Assembly: GCF_030253575.1 (NCBI RefSeq)
Contig: NC_080568.1
Coordinates: forward strand, 3,179,501 to 3,243,500
Origin: Rhododendron vialii
Taxonomy: Eukaryota; Streptophyta; Magnoliopsida; Ericales; Ericaceae
Reading direction: 5' to 3'
DNA length: 64,000 nt
In this document: positions 34,119 to 47,100 of the stretch, piece after piece
How positions within the stretch are numbered: the stretch's first letter is position 1
Layout of the letters: each line of letters starts with the position of its first letter
Made by a program: the position numbers and the translations under genes
Notes under the pieces: generated by a model
The model's input: the letters and a program-made list of their open reading frames with translations, nothing else
The model's database searches: none
Told to the model about the DNA's origin: nothing

Positions 34119-36226
34119 ATTAAAACCAATGGTTTTATCTGGTGAAAACGAGATGAAAAAGAAGAAAAACCAATGATTTTCCTTCATTTTCTCGGAATTG
34201 GTGTAAAAATAAAACGCAAGATGTGGTTAGGGTTTTGTTTAGTTTTCCTCAACTTAGCTGTTACTTTGAGTCCTGTTAGAATAATTATTGATCTATACAT
34301 CAGTAGAGGACTCATTGATGTGATTGCATTAAAGAGGTAGTAGCAGTTGTTGTGAGTACAGCTTTTATTGTTTCCGATTCCAGTGAAACATGTCATTTTC
34401 CAGAATATGTCGGTGCTTGTTTCGTCAATTTCTGTCCAAAGTGTGAGTTTCTAATTTGGTAAAGGGAAAGATGCTTTTCTCCTTCCCTTTTTCCTGTTTC
34501 CTTTTTTCCTGTATTAGTTTCTATGGAGAGTGGGGCTCTCACTTTAAGAGGGGGGGAGGGGGTGTTGTTGGCACCCGAAAATGAAGCAAGCGAAGTAAAC
34601 ACTGCATTTCCCGGTGGAAATGGACCATTCTTTCGAGGATAAAACCGATGAACTCGGACTTGGTTGGACAAGGCTCAGGTTCAAGTTCTCAAAGCCTCTT
34701 ATTGGGGCTAAACGTAATTTTAACATGTCTCGCACATGGTGGGACCTTAGTTTTGGTCCTGAAGTAGGTACGGTGGAGTCTGTAGAGATAGTGGTGTAGC
34801 GTAACAGACTAACAGGGCAATATTTCTTGGCTGAGTTGATGGGTTACCATACCTGCACTTCCATTTGTTGCACCAAAATAATCCAATGGAAACCTAAAAG
34901 GAGATTACAACGTACCCTCTCCCCCTTTCGTAATGAGGAACCCATCAAAGTCAAGGCCCCTTTGATCCATCCAGGTAATCCCGGATACCTACTGCCACAC
35001 ATTGGCCATAGGTATTGACTAAGTCTAGGTGTCGTCAACGAGAATGTAACACAATTCCTCAGATTTTATGGTTTGTTATAGTTACAACCTTCAATCACTC
35101 GGCTATCCCATGGGTTTACCCTATAGAGTTGTGTCTGCATTGTTTCTGACTGCTCATGTTAGAGGCTTCAAAATAAGTTGGTCATTTTTTCTAGTTTGGC
35201 AAGTGGGAAAATGCTTGTATCAATGTTGAATGGACTCAAGAAAAGAAATTGAGATAGTTCTCTTCTCTCTTTTTTTGGGTGCGTTATTGTTCGGCAAGTG
35301 CATTCACATATATTATTTTTGTTGAAAGGGACTATTGTTTGGTTGAATTAGTTCCTTTTCATCAGGTGGGAGGGTTGTTGACCGTAATTTCATCACTACG
35401 AAAACCGAGTCAGGGAGTCTATCATGGGTTTATTCATTGGATTATTGATAATTGGAGTTATAGGTATTAGGTGCATGTGGTTTCAATTCAGGTTATATGT
35501 GCTCTAATTAAGTTTTTAGAACATTCTGTTATTGGGTGAATGAGGGTAGTCATACTCGTTTTGGTATCCTGTTATTCAAATTGAAAGCATGGAATTACAG
35601 CTTATTTGCAGGCGCTTGTAAAAAGGTTAAAAATTTCCACTCTATCTTGAAATAATTGGAGAGAGAAGAGAGGGGAAATACATGTGATCGGTAGAATTTT
35701 GCGTATTGTGGATAGTCAAGTGGATACTAGCTAAATTGGCTGTCAAACCTGGTAATTGTGTGGGGAAATAGCAGGGAGCACTGAGTATGGATTTCAAATT
35801 AATCATTCGCTTAGATGACTGTATTTTATGGTCAGCTTCTGCAAGCAAAGTGCTAGAAACATGAGTTCTCTGACCTAGATTTCCTTTTGGCGTAAGGAGG
35901 ACATTGACTCAAGTCTGCAATGCGTCAATCTTCTGGAACAGATAAACAGGAGGTGGTTCATGGACTGATTCTTTAAAGGCCAGGCATCTTCTTGATGTAT
36001 CATGGCTATCATCCCTGCCAATTTAATCCAAATCTGTCTAAAATGGCGATGATTTAGTTCTCTTCGTGTGCCTTTTGAGTTCTGCCTTAGTCATTCATGT
36101 GATCCATCTTAATTTTCTTTTCTTCTCCATTTATTTTTCTGTAGATGTCCTTTTTATAGTACCAGATGTCATTCCCCCTAAACTGACTCGGAGTGCTGCT
36201 TTTTGTCAATGGTGCAGATCTGATTC

Positions 36227-39200
36227 ATGAATTCTCTCCCTGCAATGGATTGGAATGCAAAGTGGGACTGGGAAAACCTAGTCATGTATAACTCCAAAAC
36301 CATGGAAAGTCAAAAGAAGCAACCGACAGACTGGGTAATTGAAGAGGAGGGAGAAATTGATACAGGGTCTTTTAATCTATATTGGAGTGGAGGTGGCGGT
36401 TCTGGCTCCGATTTGGCACATGGTTCTTCAGCAAGGAGCTCAATATCAGCTTCCACTGGTTCTTCATCCAAGGAGGCATTTCATCATTTTCCTGGAGATT
36501 TTAACAAGAAGATCGATTTGGGCAGAGCTGAGCTAGCCGGAACTTCTCCGACACTGGATTCTTCAGTTGGATCTGGTGAACCGATGATTGGTCTAAAACT
36601 TGGTAAGCGGACATATTTCGAGAATAACTGCAGCGGGGGCAACGCTAAGAGTCCTTCTTTGTCTATGATTCCTGTAGCATCTACTGCCTCTATCACAAAG
36701 AAAACAAAATCGACTTGTCAGAGTACGCCTCCCCCACGCTGCCAAGTCGAAGGCTGTAACCTTGACCTCTCATCAGCTAAAGAATATCACCGCAAGCATA
36801 AAGTTTGCGAGAATCATTCCAAATTCTCAAAGGTGGTCGTAGGTGGTGTAGAACGTCGGTTTTGCCAACAATGTAGCAGGTAAACTCTCTTTCTTTTTGG
36901 GGATTGCAGGAAAACAGGGAATATGGGATACTTTGTTTCGCACATGACAATTGTCAGTTCTCATGGTTTCCCTTCGTACATCAATTAGACTGATACTTGT
37001 ATGCATGTCTCAATGTTGTTTTCTATGGAATGCTCCTTCGCAATTTGCCTAGAATATGTGTTGGTCATAATGACCAAGTCTTATAAAGTTGTTCTAGTCT
37101 GCCCCTAAAGTCCTCCTAGCTTATGGTGACTGATTTTGACACAACGACGAATTGTTTTTTTATTTTGAAGGTTCCACAGTTTGTCAGAATTCGATGAAAA
37201 GAAGCGAAGCTGTCGCAAGCGGCTCTCTGACCATAATGCACGACGCCGCAAGCCACAGCAAGCTGCGATCCAGTTTAAGTCGACAAGGCTGCCATTGCCA
37301 TTTTTGGGTATTGGTTTTCCTCAACTTTTGACTCGTTCCTTTCAGTATCTACTTTGATTTGATGCAAGCAATTCTTGTTTCTAGTTGGGGATCATGTGGT
37401 CAGTGTAAGAATTTAACATACTGATAATCTAAGGAAAAAACATGCTTGTTATCCCATTTCTGATCTGAATCTATTGTTTTCCACGAACATGCAATGATGT
37501 CGAATATTGTCTAATTCCTCAGTAGTAGCAATATCATTTTACATCTATCCTTTCATTTAACCAGACAAATAAAAAGGCACGCGATAAAGTTGAGAATTTA
37601 GGTTTTATCTATGTAACCTTGTTCTGTGTTTTCTCTTAACATAACTTATATTTCAGAAGTGGCATATTGATTGTTAGTTTATATGAAAGCGATCCATCTG
37701 TGTGAATACTGAAAATGCTTCAGTTACACAGTTGCAGATTGTCGATGTATTAAAGAAAGCAATTGATTGGACTAGTGCAGGTGTTACTCCCGTAGATTAG
37801 ATTATTGATTGTTCTTACTTGGCTAGTGACATTTTCCTGTCGCGTTGTTGTACCAATGTACATACGGCATTTTAGTTTCTTGATTAAGATATAAAATAAA
37901 GATCAAAATCATGATCTTGGTTTTGTTCCACACCCTATGCTTTTAGTTTGACTCAACATGCTTTTGTTGAATAGATGGGAGTCATGGGACGCAACAGCTG
38001 GGCTTCTGGTTGAACGATGCCCCATCTGTTCACTCAAGATCTTCTGCAAATCGTCCATGGGAAACTACAAGCAGCTCCAAGTTCACACTAACGAAGGGGT
38101 ATCTAATGAAATCCGAAAAAACTGGAGGCGTCAATGGGCAGCTGCAATTGCCAGGCACTGAGCTATCACATGCCATTGGTACGCCTGGTGAGGATCCCAA
38201 TAAGCTTTTCCCATTGAAGCGCTCCAAGCCTGAGGTTTTCAATCAAGGTTTTCTCTACTTTCTTTACAGGAAATTTAGCCCTTCAATTACTTTATTAATT
38301 TTTCATTATCATCTGGAATGTTTGATGTAATACTGCTGTAAGGGTTATATTATATGGATAAAATCAACTATTTGACCCGAAAATTCGGTCATTAGTGAAC
38401 AAACCGAAACATAAGTATGGTCTTTTCTTTTATTGAAGAAAACTATGATGACCAGTTTGTGAGGAACATTACTCTCTGTCAAAATGGCCGAAATCTCTCA
38501 GTTAGGGGAACCGTGAAAGGTATGAACATCAGAACCAGGTATGAGTCGTATGACCTATGTTACATGGACTCCGGTGTGGAAATATATTTAAGTGCCGGAC
38601 ACGTGAAATCTTGAAATGGAGGATAGGCATATATGGATCCCACTATGGATACAGGTAATGGGAAATGCTAAATAATCATTTAGTAATGCATTATTTCATA
38701 TAAACAAGAGTTAAAAAGTCACGAATGAAATTTATTGGGTCAAACCATGGATAACAGTCAGTTTTGGCATCAATTGAACATCCAACAAATATGCCTTCAA
38801 CCATGCCAAAGCTGATGTGGCTTTGACATCCCCTAAGTATCTCCAACGGGAGATGTCAAATCTGATGTGGAGCTTGTAACGGTAATATTTGACACTAATT
38901 GACAAACCAACCCAGATGCCTTTTTTAGGCCAAATCCTACATGGCTTTTGACATGGATGAAGGGGGGAGGAAGCATGCCAACTTTGACTACCTACTAACC
39001 GTTAGGAATTTAAAAACCGTTTGAGGGTTTTTATTTATTTATTTATCCCCCTTCAATCTCTTTTTTTTTTTTGACATAAGGGTTGGGGATGGAGAGCTTG
39101 ATGTCAAATTGGAGATGTCAAAATGCCACATAAACCTTCAAAAAAGATTGACATCTCCTGTTGGAGATGCTCTCCAACCAATATATCACATTTCTTATCT

Positions 39201-41490
39201 ATTGATATGTTCACTTTAATTTTAAGTTTTGGGAAGTATAGCAATAAAAGATAAGATTTGACATAGCATGTCAAATTTGACATGAGAGAGATATGTCAAA
39301 TCACACCTAAGCATTTGACATCTTAGAGTTGGTTCAAATACCAATTCATCCACTTGGCATGCTATGTCAAATTTAACATCCTTGGTTGGAGATGCACCTG
39401 ACTCTAACCAAAAAAGAAGTCACAGCACTTCATACATGCCATAACTGCCCAAGACACAGAAAGAAATATTTAATGTGTCCGTCACATAGCCTGCAGTGGT
39501 AAATGTGTAGAAACGTTACTTTTGCCGATAAAAAAAAAATGCATAGAAACGGGATGTCCGTCTTGGAAATGCCTTGATCTTTACATACCCCACATCCACT
39601 GTTGTGTTGTGATGTGTTGTGTTGTGATGTGTCAACGAAGGTGCTTTTCAGCCATGTCAATTAGGGCACGGCTTTCCCCAAAAGAGAATTTAAAATTTTC
39701 CTTCTGCCTTTGAAATTTCATGAGCAAAATATATTCCCATTATTGCCCATTTTGGCATGGCCATATGCTTTCATGAAATTTTGTAATTGTCTGCAAAGTG
39801 TGAGTATTTCCTCTTGTTTGATATTTCTGATTTGATGTTCTGATTTATTTTCCATCAAGTACAAAACCAGCTCAAGGACAGGTTTTGTATGCAACAGTGG
39901 TGTGGAATACAGTAGGAAACGTAGCGGTGTCCACTTGGTTGAAAATTAAATCACACATGCTTTAAGAGATTAAATTTGTAGAATTTGATGAATGCAAGTT
40001 AGTGGAGAATTACCTCAAAACTGTACTGAAAGAATGATCAAGTTACCTAGATGGTGCTTGGTTTGTTAATGATCTCTAAACTTTATTCTCAAGTCAATAA
40101 TTTTATGGAAGTTGAGTGCTTGTGTACCAAGGTGGAGTTGGTGCAAATAACCGCTAATGGAGACAGATGCTTGGCACGGCAAGATTGCTTTGTAAGTTAG
40201 GATTCTAGGTGAACCATAGAAGTGCTCCAAACTTGAGTGATCGATGCTAACTGGTAATTAGACAATGTGAACAACTTTTGCTGACCTCTGATGGTAGTGC
40301 AATTCTAGCAGTCCCTACAAAAAAGAGTGGCCTAATATGCGGGAAAAGATTTTGAGGTTAGATGGTATCTATACATATGGGCATAACATAATTAAAGCTC
40401 TAAGTACTGTTGAGTGGTACAAGTGCTGAAGTGCTTGCTCGAATTAACAGAATTAAGGCTAGCTAGGAAGGGAATTCTAAAGCATTTATGGTCCCAGATA
40501 ATCTTGAATCTTGATAGCAATTAGGAAAGAAGTAGGGGATGAGAAAGGTTAAGAAGTTTTGAGTCATGCATATGTTCTGACCTTTAGCTGGTTTGTGTGA
40601 AAGAACTTTCTTTTAGTTCCTTGAAAATGTATCAATCATATCTCTGTACCTTGGAATTCTTGTATTCCTTGTGCCGTCTTGTGTAACAAAGTGAAATGCT
40701 GCCTCTTGTCATGAGCAAAGGGCAGGGCAGGGACACTCTGTATATACTTGAATATGTATTTGAATTTTACGTTAGGAGTTGGTATACGTGTTGTGACTCT
40801 GGAGTAATTGTTTTTTAATAACAAATTTGTTCAATTGGAAGCAATTCATATGGTTAGAAGATTTAATACTTAGGCCTAGGTATACCAAATTGCTTGAAAG
40901 ATTTTTGTAAAGCAAGGAAAAATCTGTAATCCCTATGGCTTCCTTTGAACTGATCTTTAAACATGGTGATCTTCGAGAGATCTCTTTGTGAGCCTAATTT
41001 CTCGGGTTGATATGTCACTGTTAGAAGGATTAAGACATTACTATTTTGTATTAGGCCCTCTCATTCTTGTATACAACCCCCCCCCCCCCCCCCCCCCCAT
41101 TCTGGAGTGAAACATTTACATCATACAATTGCTTCATGGATGAGAACTTTTGCAGGTTCGAAGGAGTCTATGCTCTCTTTTAGCTTGGATGCAGCACAAG
41201 AACACCGTGCTCTCTCTCTTCTGTCAACTGATTCTTGGGGTTCAGACCCAGCAAACATTCCCCCCCTGGACCAGCAACCCATTCATGTAAATCTTACCAC
41301 CACAACTCAGCCCCTGATGCATGGAGTGCCCCAAGGCATACCACTAGCTTCACTGGAGTACTGGCAGTCTGAACGCCCGACCGATTCCCGTTTTATGCAC
41401 CCCTTTTCTGCGAACGATAATGCCCATTTCCAGGAATTCCAGCTCTTCAAAGCCCCCTATGAGAACGGCCTTTATAATAATCTCTTGTAA
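36227..41490 (+). CDS. SPL: SBP-box transcription factor, SPL2/10/11 clade
   Basis: DNA-binding regulator of GTAC-core promoters, in the miR156-controlled age and phase-change pathway; acts in the nucleus. Four coding exons: 36227-36879, 37171-37307, 37975-38247, 41156-41490; 465 aa. The SBP domain spans about residues 171-246: zinc site 1 is Cys172, Cys177, Cys194, His197; site 2 is Cys213, Cys216, His220, Cys232; the bipartite basic NLS overlaps its end (KRSCRKR ... RRRK). The intron after CQQCS-R is at the family-conserved place. An acidic, Trp-rich N-terminus (WDWENLV) and the ALSLLS-encoding miR156 site in the last exon are typical of the SPL2/10/11 group; woody-plant relatives are often labelled SPL12. 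A second ATG at 36245 gives the more usual MDWN start. Intron 3 (2.9 kb) carries MITEs. Confidence 0.95.
38836..39402. mobile_element. Two adjoining MITEs in intron 3 of the SBP-box gene
   Basis: The first (about 38836-39169) has inverted ends GTATCTCCAACGGGAGATGTC and GACATCTCCTGTTGGAGATGC. The second (about 39168-39400) runs from GCTCTCCAACCAATATATC to CATCCTTGGTTGGAGATGC. Internal copies of TTTGACAT on both strands allow folding. The duplications are not resolved because the elements abut. Confidence 0.6.
39510..39540 (+). mobile_element. Ultra-short LINE 3'-end footprint (degenerate)
   Basis: ACTTTTGCCGATAAAAAAAAA is inserted between imperfect repeats ATGTGTAGAAACG and ATGCATAGAAACG (11 of 13 match). 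The tail matches the antisense LINE end at 7691. Confidence 0.6.
41079..41098. repeat. Poly(C) tract before the last exon of the SBP-box gene
   Basis: About 20 consecutive C, ending 57 bp before the acceptor at 41155. It occupies the region where the branch point and pyrimidine tract of the last intron begin. Confidence 0.9.
41207..41226 (+). promoter_or_regulatory. miR156/157 target site
   Basis: GTGCTCTCTCTCTTCTGTCA is the consensus miR156 recognition sequence of SPL mRNAs. It lies in the last coding exon and encodes part of the ALSLLS peptide, so transcripts should be cut or repressed in juvenile tissue. Confidence 0.95.
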
Positions 41491-42490
41491 CTAAAAACTT
41501 GAAATACATCCTGTGGTTTCCCTTTCTGATGAGGTAAGGTTCGTAGTTGGTTTCTGGGTTCTTAATGATGTTTCGAAAACGGTCATTAGCCAGTCAATCA
41601 AACCACTTATCTTCTGACTTTAAATATTTGCTTTAAGATTCTTGTCACTGATCATTTGGTGGGATGAAGCTTTAAGCTGTTGGAATGTAAATTCAGGTTT
41701 GTGCTTTGATGGCTGGCAATCTTTCAGCTAGAAAATCCTCGACAAGTGTTTGTCATCTCTTAATACGACACTTTCTTCTAGCTGTTTTATTCCCTATTCT
41801 GTATCGCTCCAATTTTTTCGGATGCCCGCGAAGGGACTTTTATTCCCTACTAAAGCAAAGGGTAAAATCTAGGTTTTTATGCTCCCAGTGGTGGCACTTA
41901 ATACTATCGATACCATTTCCTGTAGGGATTCAACTCTCTTCCTCATGTCATCTACCGGTCTTGTTTGTAATTCATGTTTACATCTTTAGCATTTATGTAG
42001 TCAATTCATTTTACCGCGGCTAGCAAACCATAAAATTTTCTTTTTGTAGGAGGAAGTACGTTTATTTTCTCCCCTTTTTTTCCTGTGTTTTTCACTCTGT
42101 TTTTGCTGGAGTTCATACTAGTTTCTGCTGGTTTACCAGTCAACTATAAGCCTATTGGGAGTTATTCAAATATTATTGAGGGAATTGTGATGTTTCGTTC
42201 TGATAAAAAACATAATAGTGAGATTTCGTTTATGTGATGACAATTCAAAAAAAAGAAAAGAAAGAGAGTTCTAGACGAAATTGCAGAGATTGTGAAAATT
42301 AAAAACTTCAGACTGGTACTGTGAGGAAATCAAATGAAAATTGAAAAGTTGCGGTGTAGCTTGGTCTTGTTAGAGTAATTTTGTTTTTGATTTTTTGGAG
42401 GAAGAGATTTTGTTTGACAATATGTTTGGGTCGCGGATTCTCGACTCAAGAAAAATTGAGAGAGGAAATGACAAGAATATAACTATTTCA
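41491..42490. other. 3' flank of the SBP-box gene
   Basis: Probable 3' UTR followed by AT-rich sequence. No other feature recognised. Confidence 0.5.
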
Positions 42491-42961
42491 GAAAGCTATA
42501 TTAGCTCCTGCTTGCTGTTTCACATAGGTTTTTTGGCTTTTTGTTATTCAAATTTTTTTTGCAATGGTCAATTTTGTGTCAAGCTATTTTGGATTATCGG
42601 TTTATCTCGTCGAGTAGCATAAGAAAAGTAAAAACATTGGATTTTTACCCAAATATTTGGAAGGGAAATGATATTGACACTCCAAAAATTGATGCAGGCA
42701 CTCCAAAATCAGTGTAACTCAATCATTTTCCTTTGTTTTTGGAGTGCTTGCATCAATTTTTGGAGTGCCAATATCATTTCCTTATTTGGAAAGCTATATT
42801 AGCTCCTGTTTCACATAGTTTATTGGCTTTTTTATTCTTATTCAAATTTTTTTCGTAATTGTTAGTTTTGCATCGAACTATTGTGGATTATTGATTTGTC
42901 TCGTCAAGTGGAATAGGAAAAGTAAAAAAATTTGTATGATTTTTTTACCCAAATATTTGGG
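42491..42961. repeat. Direct duplication split by a MITE
   Basis: A ~172-bp sequence starting AAAGCTATATTAGCTCCTG occurs at 42491-42662 and again at 42790-42961; both end TTTTTACCCAAATATTTGG. The unit is an arm of the foldback family at 28805. A 120-bp MITE lies between the copies. Confidence 0.8.
42663..42782. mobile_element. 120-bp foldback MITE with a 9-bp duplication (MULE type)
   Basis: Arms GGGAAATGATATTGACACTCC and GGAGTGCCAATATCATTTCCT continue inward as CAAAAATTGATGCA and TGCATCAATTTTT. Perfect 9-bp repeats TATTTGGAA flank it (42654-42662 and 42783-42791), typical of Mutator-like elements. Confidence 0.85.
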
Positions 42962-43995
42962 AAAAAATTCAAGATTTAGCACCCCCTCTCTCTCTCTCAA
43001 ACACAGTTTTTTCTTGCCGGAACATGACCAGAACTGTGAAATCACGATCGGTGGCGACAAATATTCCAAAAAACACGTCCTTTTGCGAAGACCTTTGGTT
43101 TTTCAGGTTTTTGATTCTACATTTTGTCCCTCCTTTTATTTTAGTACGGTTCCGGAATAGATCTGGTTTGTGTACAGATCTGGAGTTTTGTATTTCTCTT
43201 AAGTCATTTTTTGCGTGCCGGAAAGTTGGAACGAAATCAAAGGTTCAGGGTACCAGATTTATGCTCAAATGGTACCTACCGGTCGGTACAAAACGAGTTC
43301 AACAACATTTCCTTGTACTTCAAAACGGACTTGACAAATCAAATTTCAACCATCTACGGCAGGCAAAAACATAGAGTAATCAGGAAAAAGTGGTCACTTT
43401 AATCATTGTTTCAACAGACCACCAAGACCCAATGTGCCAAAATTCGGCAATCTCTGTCGCCTAGAAATGTTGACATACTCGACAATAAGTCAGGTATGAA
43501 GTACAAGGCCAGCGCTTACCACTTCACCCATCAGACATATTTAACACCTCGAATTTACAATACGACTCATACTGTCTGATGAGCTTTAGGATTCATTAGC
43601 AAACACCATTGGAGCACATACCATGGACATGCTTTTGCATACTAAGGTCCATCACGTACTCGCACTTTCACCTGTACCCAAGTCTACGGAACATAGTTTA
43701 CAACACAGAACCCTACTAATAATCCTGGACTCCTGAATTTTTTCACACCTTCATGGGAAGCATCTGCTGCTAGAGCAGAGATACTCAACTGACGGGGTAA
43801 CTGAAAACAAACTCTAGGAAGAGGAAGGCGGCAGTAAGACCTTACAACTTATTAGCATAGCTCAAATGTATGTTTAACATACCCACTAGAACAGAAACAT
43901 AAAAGTAGCACAAAATCCTATCGGAAAGTCACCGAAACCTAGCAAGAAAAATTGGCAGACACAATAAAGCATCTGAATAAGCATCTCCATAAGGG
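42962..43995. other. Unassigned stretch between convergent genes
   Basis: No gene recognised. The lower end probably includes the 3' UTR of the minus-strand zinc-finger gene. Confidence 0.45.
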
Positions 43996-44006
43996 CCACA
44001 ATACCG

Positions 44007-44027
44007 GCCCTTCAAAAAAAAAAAAAA
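44007..44027 (+). mobile_element. Ultra-short LINE 3'-end footprint
   Basis: GCCCTTC plus about 14 A is inserted between perfect 11-bp repeats CCACAATACCG (43996-44006 and 44028-44038). It lies in the putative 3' UTR of the RanBP2-type zinc-finger gene, on the opposite strand. Confidence 0.75.
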
Positions 44028-44184
44028 CCACAATACCGTACTGGTTTAATACAACACTGGACACACATCATGAGAAAGGCAGAGAAACTCAACAACTGCT
44101 GCAACATGAAGACATGACTGACTTTGACCATACTGAGCAATGCTGGACGACAACTCTGAACCTTCTCAAAACATGTCCTAGAAC

Positions 44185-47100
44185 TCACTGGAACATTACA
44201 CAATTGCGAATCAATAAATGCACAGGTAGAAAAAAAGCAATTAGCAAACTGAAAAATGCAATCCAACCGCAACAAGATCAAACCACGAAAGTAATGGAGA
44301 AAAAACAAATGTCCCACCAAAAGATCATTAACTAGAGATGTACAGGAAACTTGAATATATATTGAGAATGTAACATACACATAGGTTGTCAACAAATTTG
44401 ATGGACGTTTCAGAAACCAAAAGGACATGAAAAGTAAACATAACTGACGACAGACCTGATCATTTTCATCAGCTGGTTCAGAAGGTGATTGATCGCCATC
44501 AGATGGTTTATCAGCCCCACAGTTTTGCCTGTTACACTTGGTCCTAAAGGGGTAATTTATGTTGTTGCATTTTCCACACTTCCAGCTCCCCTCCGGCATC
44601 TTATGTTCTGAAAGACCATAGATATATAAGTATCATACAAGAAAAATTAAAGAACACCACATGGCAGGTTTACAAGAACCACATGGCAGGTTTACAAGAA
44701 CTTACTTGAACCCTTATCGGACTTCGGGGCCTGCATATTTTTTACAAAGCATTATTAGGTCAATAATGCCAAAGACATTATAAATATCGGAAAAGTAAAG
44801 CCATGCCATATATTAATACTTTACAACCAAAGAAGCTGTTTAAATCTAGAAATGAAAGTGGCTCAAACCTGGGGTTCAGGCTTTGGAGTATTGCATTTCC
44901 TCATGTTACAAACTGTTCTGAATGAAAAGTTGACATTTCCACACTTTGGACAAGTCCAGTCATTATCACGTGTTACATCTGCAGGCGTTTACAAGACAAA
45001 ACAGTTGCAACTTAATACATGAAGAGGGAGCATCATGCCAGACCATGGGTCAGATATCAAAAGCAGCCTAGATATCACAAAATTAACACCTTTCTTTTGA
45101 GGTTTATCTTCTGGAAAGAACCCAGGCCTTGGGCCCTGCAGAAAAAGTTCACTTGTGATTCCACCAAACAGCTAGTACAAGAAAACTATACTGAAAGGCG
45201 AAAGAGCATAAACAATTCAAGTACCAGAAGAACAAGTGACCTCTAGGTATGGCAAGCAAATGGAGTCAAACACTTGGCCAATGCATGGAAAATCAAGGTT
45301 AAAAATCATTTATTAAGTTAAACGTGATTCTAAAGACATTTTGTGATTCCAAAGATACTGTGTATTTAATGCAGTCATGATGAAGCACTATGCTTCCATG
45401 CAAATTGAGTAACAAGTCAAAAACCCTTAATATGAGTAATGATTTCCACGTACCATCCCAGGGTGAGCCATGGGCACAGCCAAGCCATAACGGTCCATCA
45501 GGGGTGGCATGCCATACATCCCACCTGAAACACAGTAAATAAATGAAAACACAACTTTACATAAACAAAAACAGAAAAGAAAATGGGCAGCAGCTGAAGA
45601 TAACATGCGCACTCAGCAAGTATGGCTCGTGTGCGGGATGTGCCACAGGGTAGCCATTTCTAAAAAGTAGCACAACCGGTGTTTACTAAAAGCGTGTATA
45701 AACTAATCACCCTCACACCAAAATGGAACTCTCCACTGAAATCCGTAAATAAAAAAAGGGAAGAGATTAAAAAAGTTCCCAGTAAGTTGACAGATGTAAA
45801 CAGACGCATAATGATACCATAAAAACACAGTAGTTAACTGGGGAGAAAACAAGTGTAACTAGAAATAAGATATAAGATCACAGAGGTAAAAGAGTATCAC
45901 CAACCATTTCCAATCATAGATCCACTTGAATAAGGTGTTGGACCAGATAGATGCAGGGATCTGTATGGGCTGCCTCCAGAATAGCGGCTGCCGTAGTTGT
46001 AAGGATAAGCAGAGCCCCCAGAAAATGGAACATCATAAGGAGGCATAGATGATCCATTGAAGAGAGAAGAGCCATAAGGTTGCACTCCCATATACATTGA
46101 TGAGGGCGCACCAGAGCCTACATAGGGAGCTGGGGACGAGTAGCCATGCATGGGTTGCATGGGTTTTGCAGCAAATTTCTGGATCATGGAAAAGGAACAC
46201 AGTTGGAATAATAGAAAATAGATGCCACACAGCCATCTTACTTTACGACAACCAAAAACCAGGAAAAAGTAGAATTAGGAAGCAAAAAATACTATCAAAG
46301 AATTATATCAACTTGGCCCAGGATAACTACATCAAGAAGTTGAGGGTAATTGTTGTCCGCATGATAAACACAGCAAAGATGATATGATAGAAGTATACAC
46401 GAACAAAAAAGCTGTTAAAGTGAAACATTTTCCCAAGCCCACAAATCACAAATGGTTTACAGGAATTAGCAATCAACAGGCCAGCAACAACTAACAAACA
46501 ATATTCATGAGGTCTGAGTAATTTGTTTTTCTTGGCTTTTTTTTTTTGCTTGGCGAGGTCTGAATAATTTTAACATAGGCATTTAACATGTTTGCAATTG
46601 TGACTTGCATTCCATTTCAATTCAATGGTTTGAGAGCTAAGTGAATAAGTTGACAGGGAGCAGTTCGGTGACAACTTAACTGGAATATGTTTCCGGGATG
46701 GAAAGTGCATGGAGCAGGGGATTGTGAGGGGGGGAGAGGGCCCACATTTTAAGCACTTCTCTTCCCCTCAAAGATTGGGGGAAAAGAGACGGGAGTGAAG
46801 TGCTTTTAGTTATCTGAATCAGAATTAATACCATTTTCCTTTGTTACTTTTCTTAATTGCTGTTCAACCATGTAAAAAGGGAGGTAGAGTACTCTTTCCC
46901 CTATTGGAAAACCAAACAAAAGAAGGTGTAAATCCCGTCCCTTCCTTTCTCTCCTGCTTTCTTCCCCTCGTACCTATAAGTTCCCTTCACTCCACTCCCC
47001 GGTATGCATATTGTAACATATGTGTTTCAGTGTTTGTCTATATCAACTATCAATATGAGAGTGCAACTTTTGTCATTCAGATAAGCAAATATCACCATAC

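Noticed and set aside
43952-44335. 127-codon plus-strand frame
   Set aside because: Antisense to the putative 3' UTR and last intron of the zinc-finger gene, contains the poly(A) footprint, and has no family features.
44012-44455. Unspliced extension of the zinc-finger protein beyond residue 283
   Set aside because: The added sequence is hydrophobic and unlike the family, which ends at ENDQ; a donor follows exactly there.
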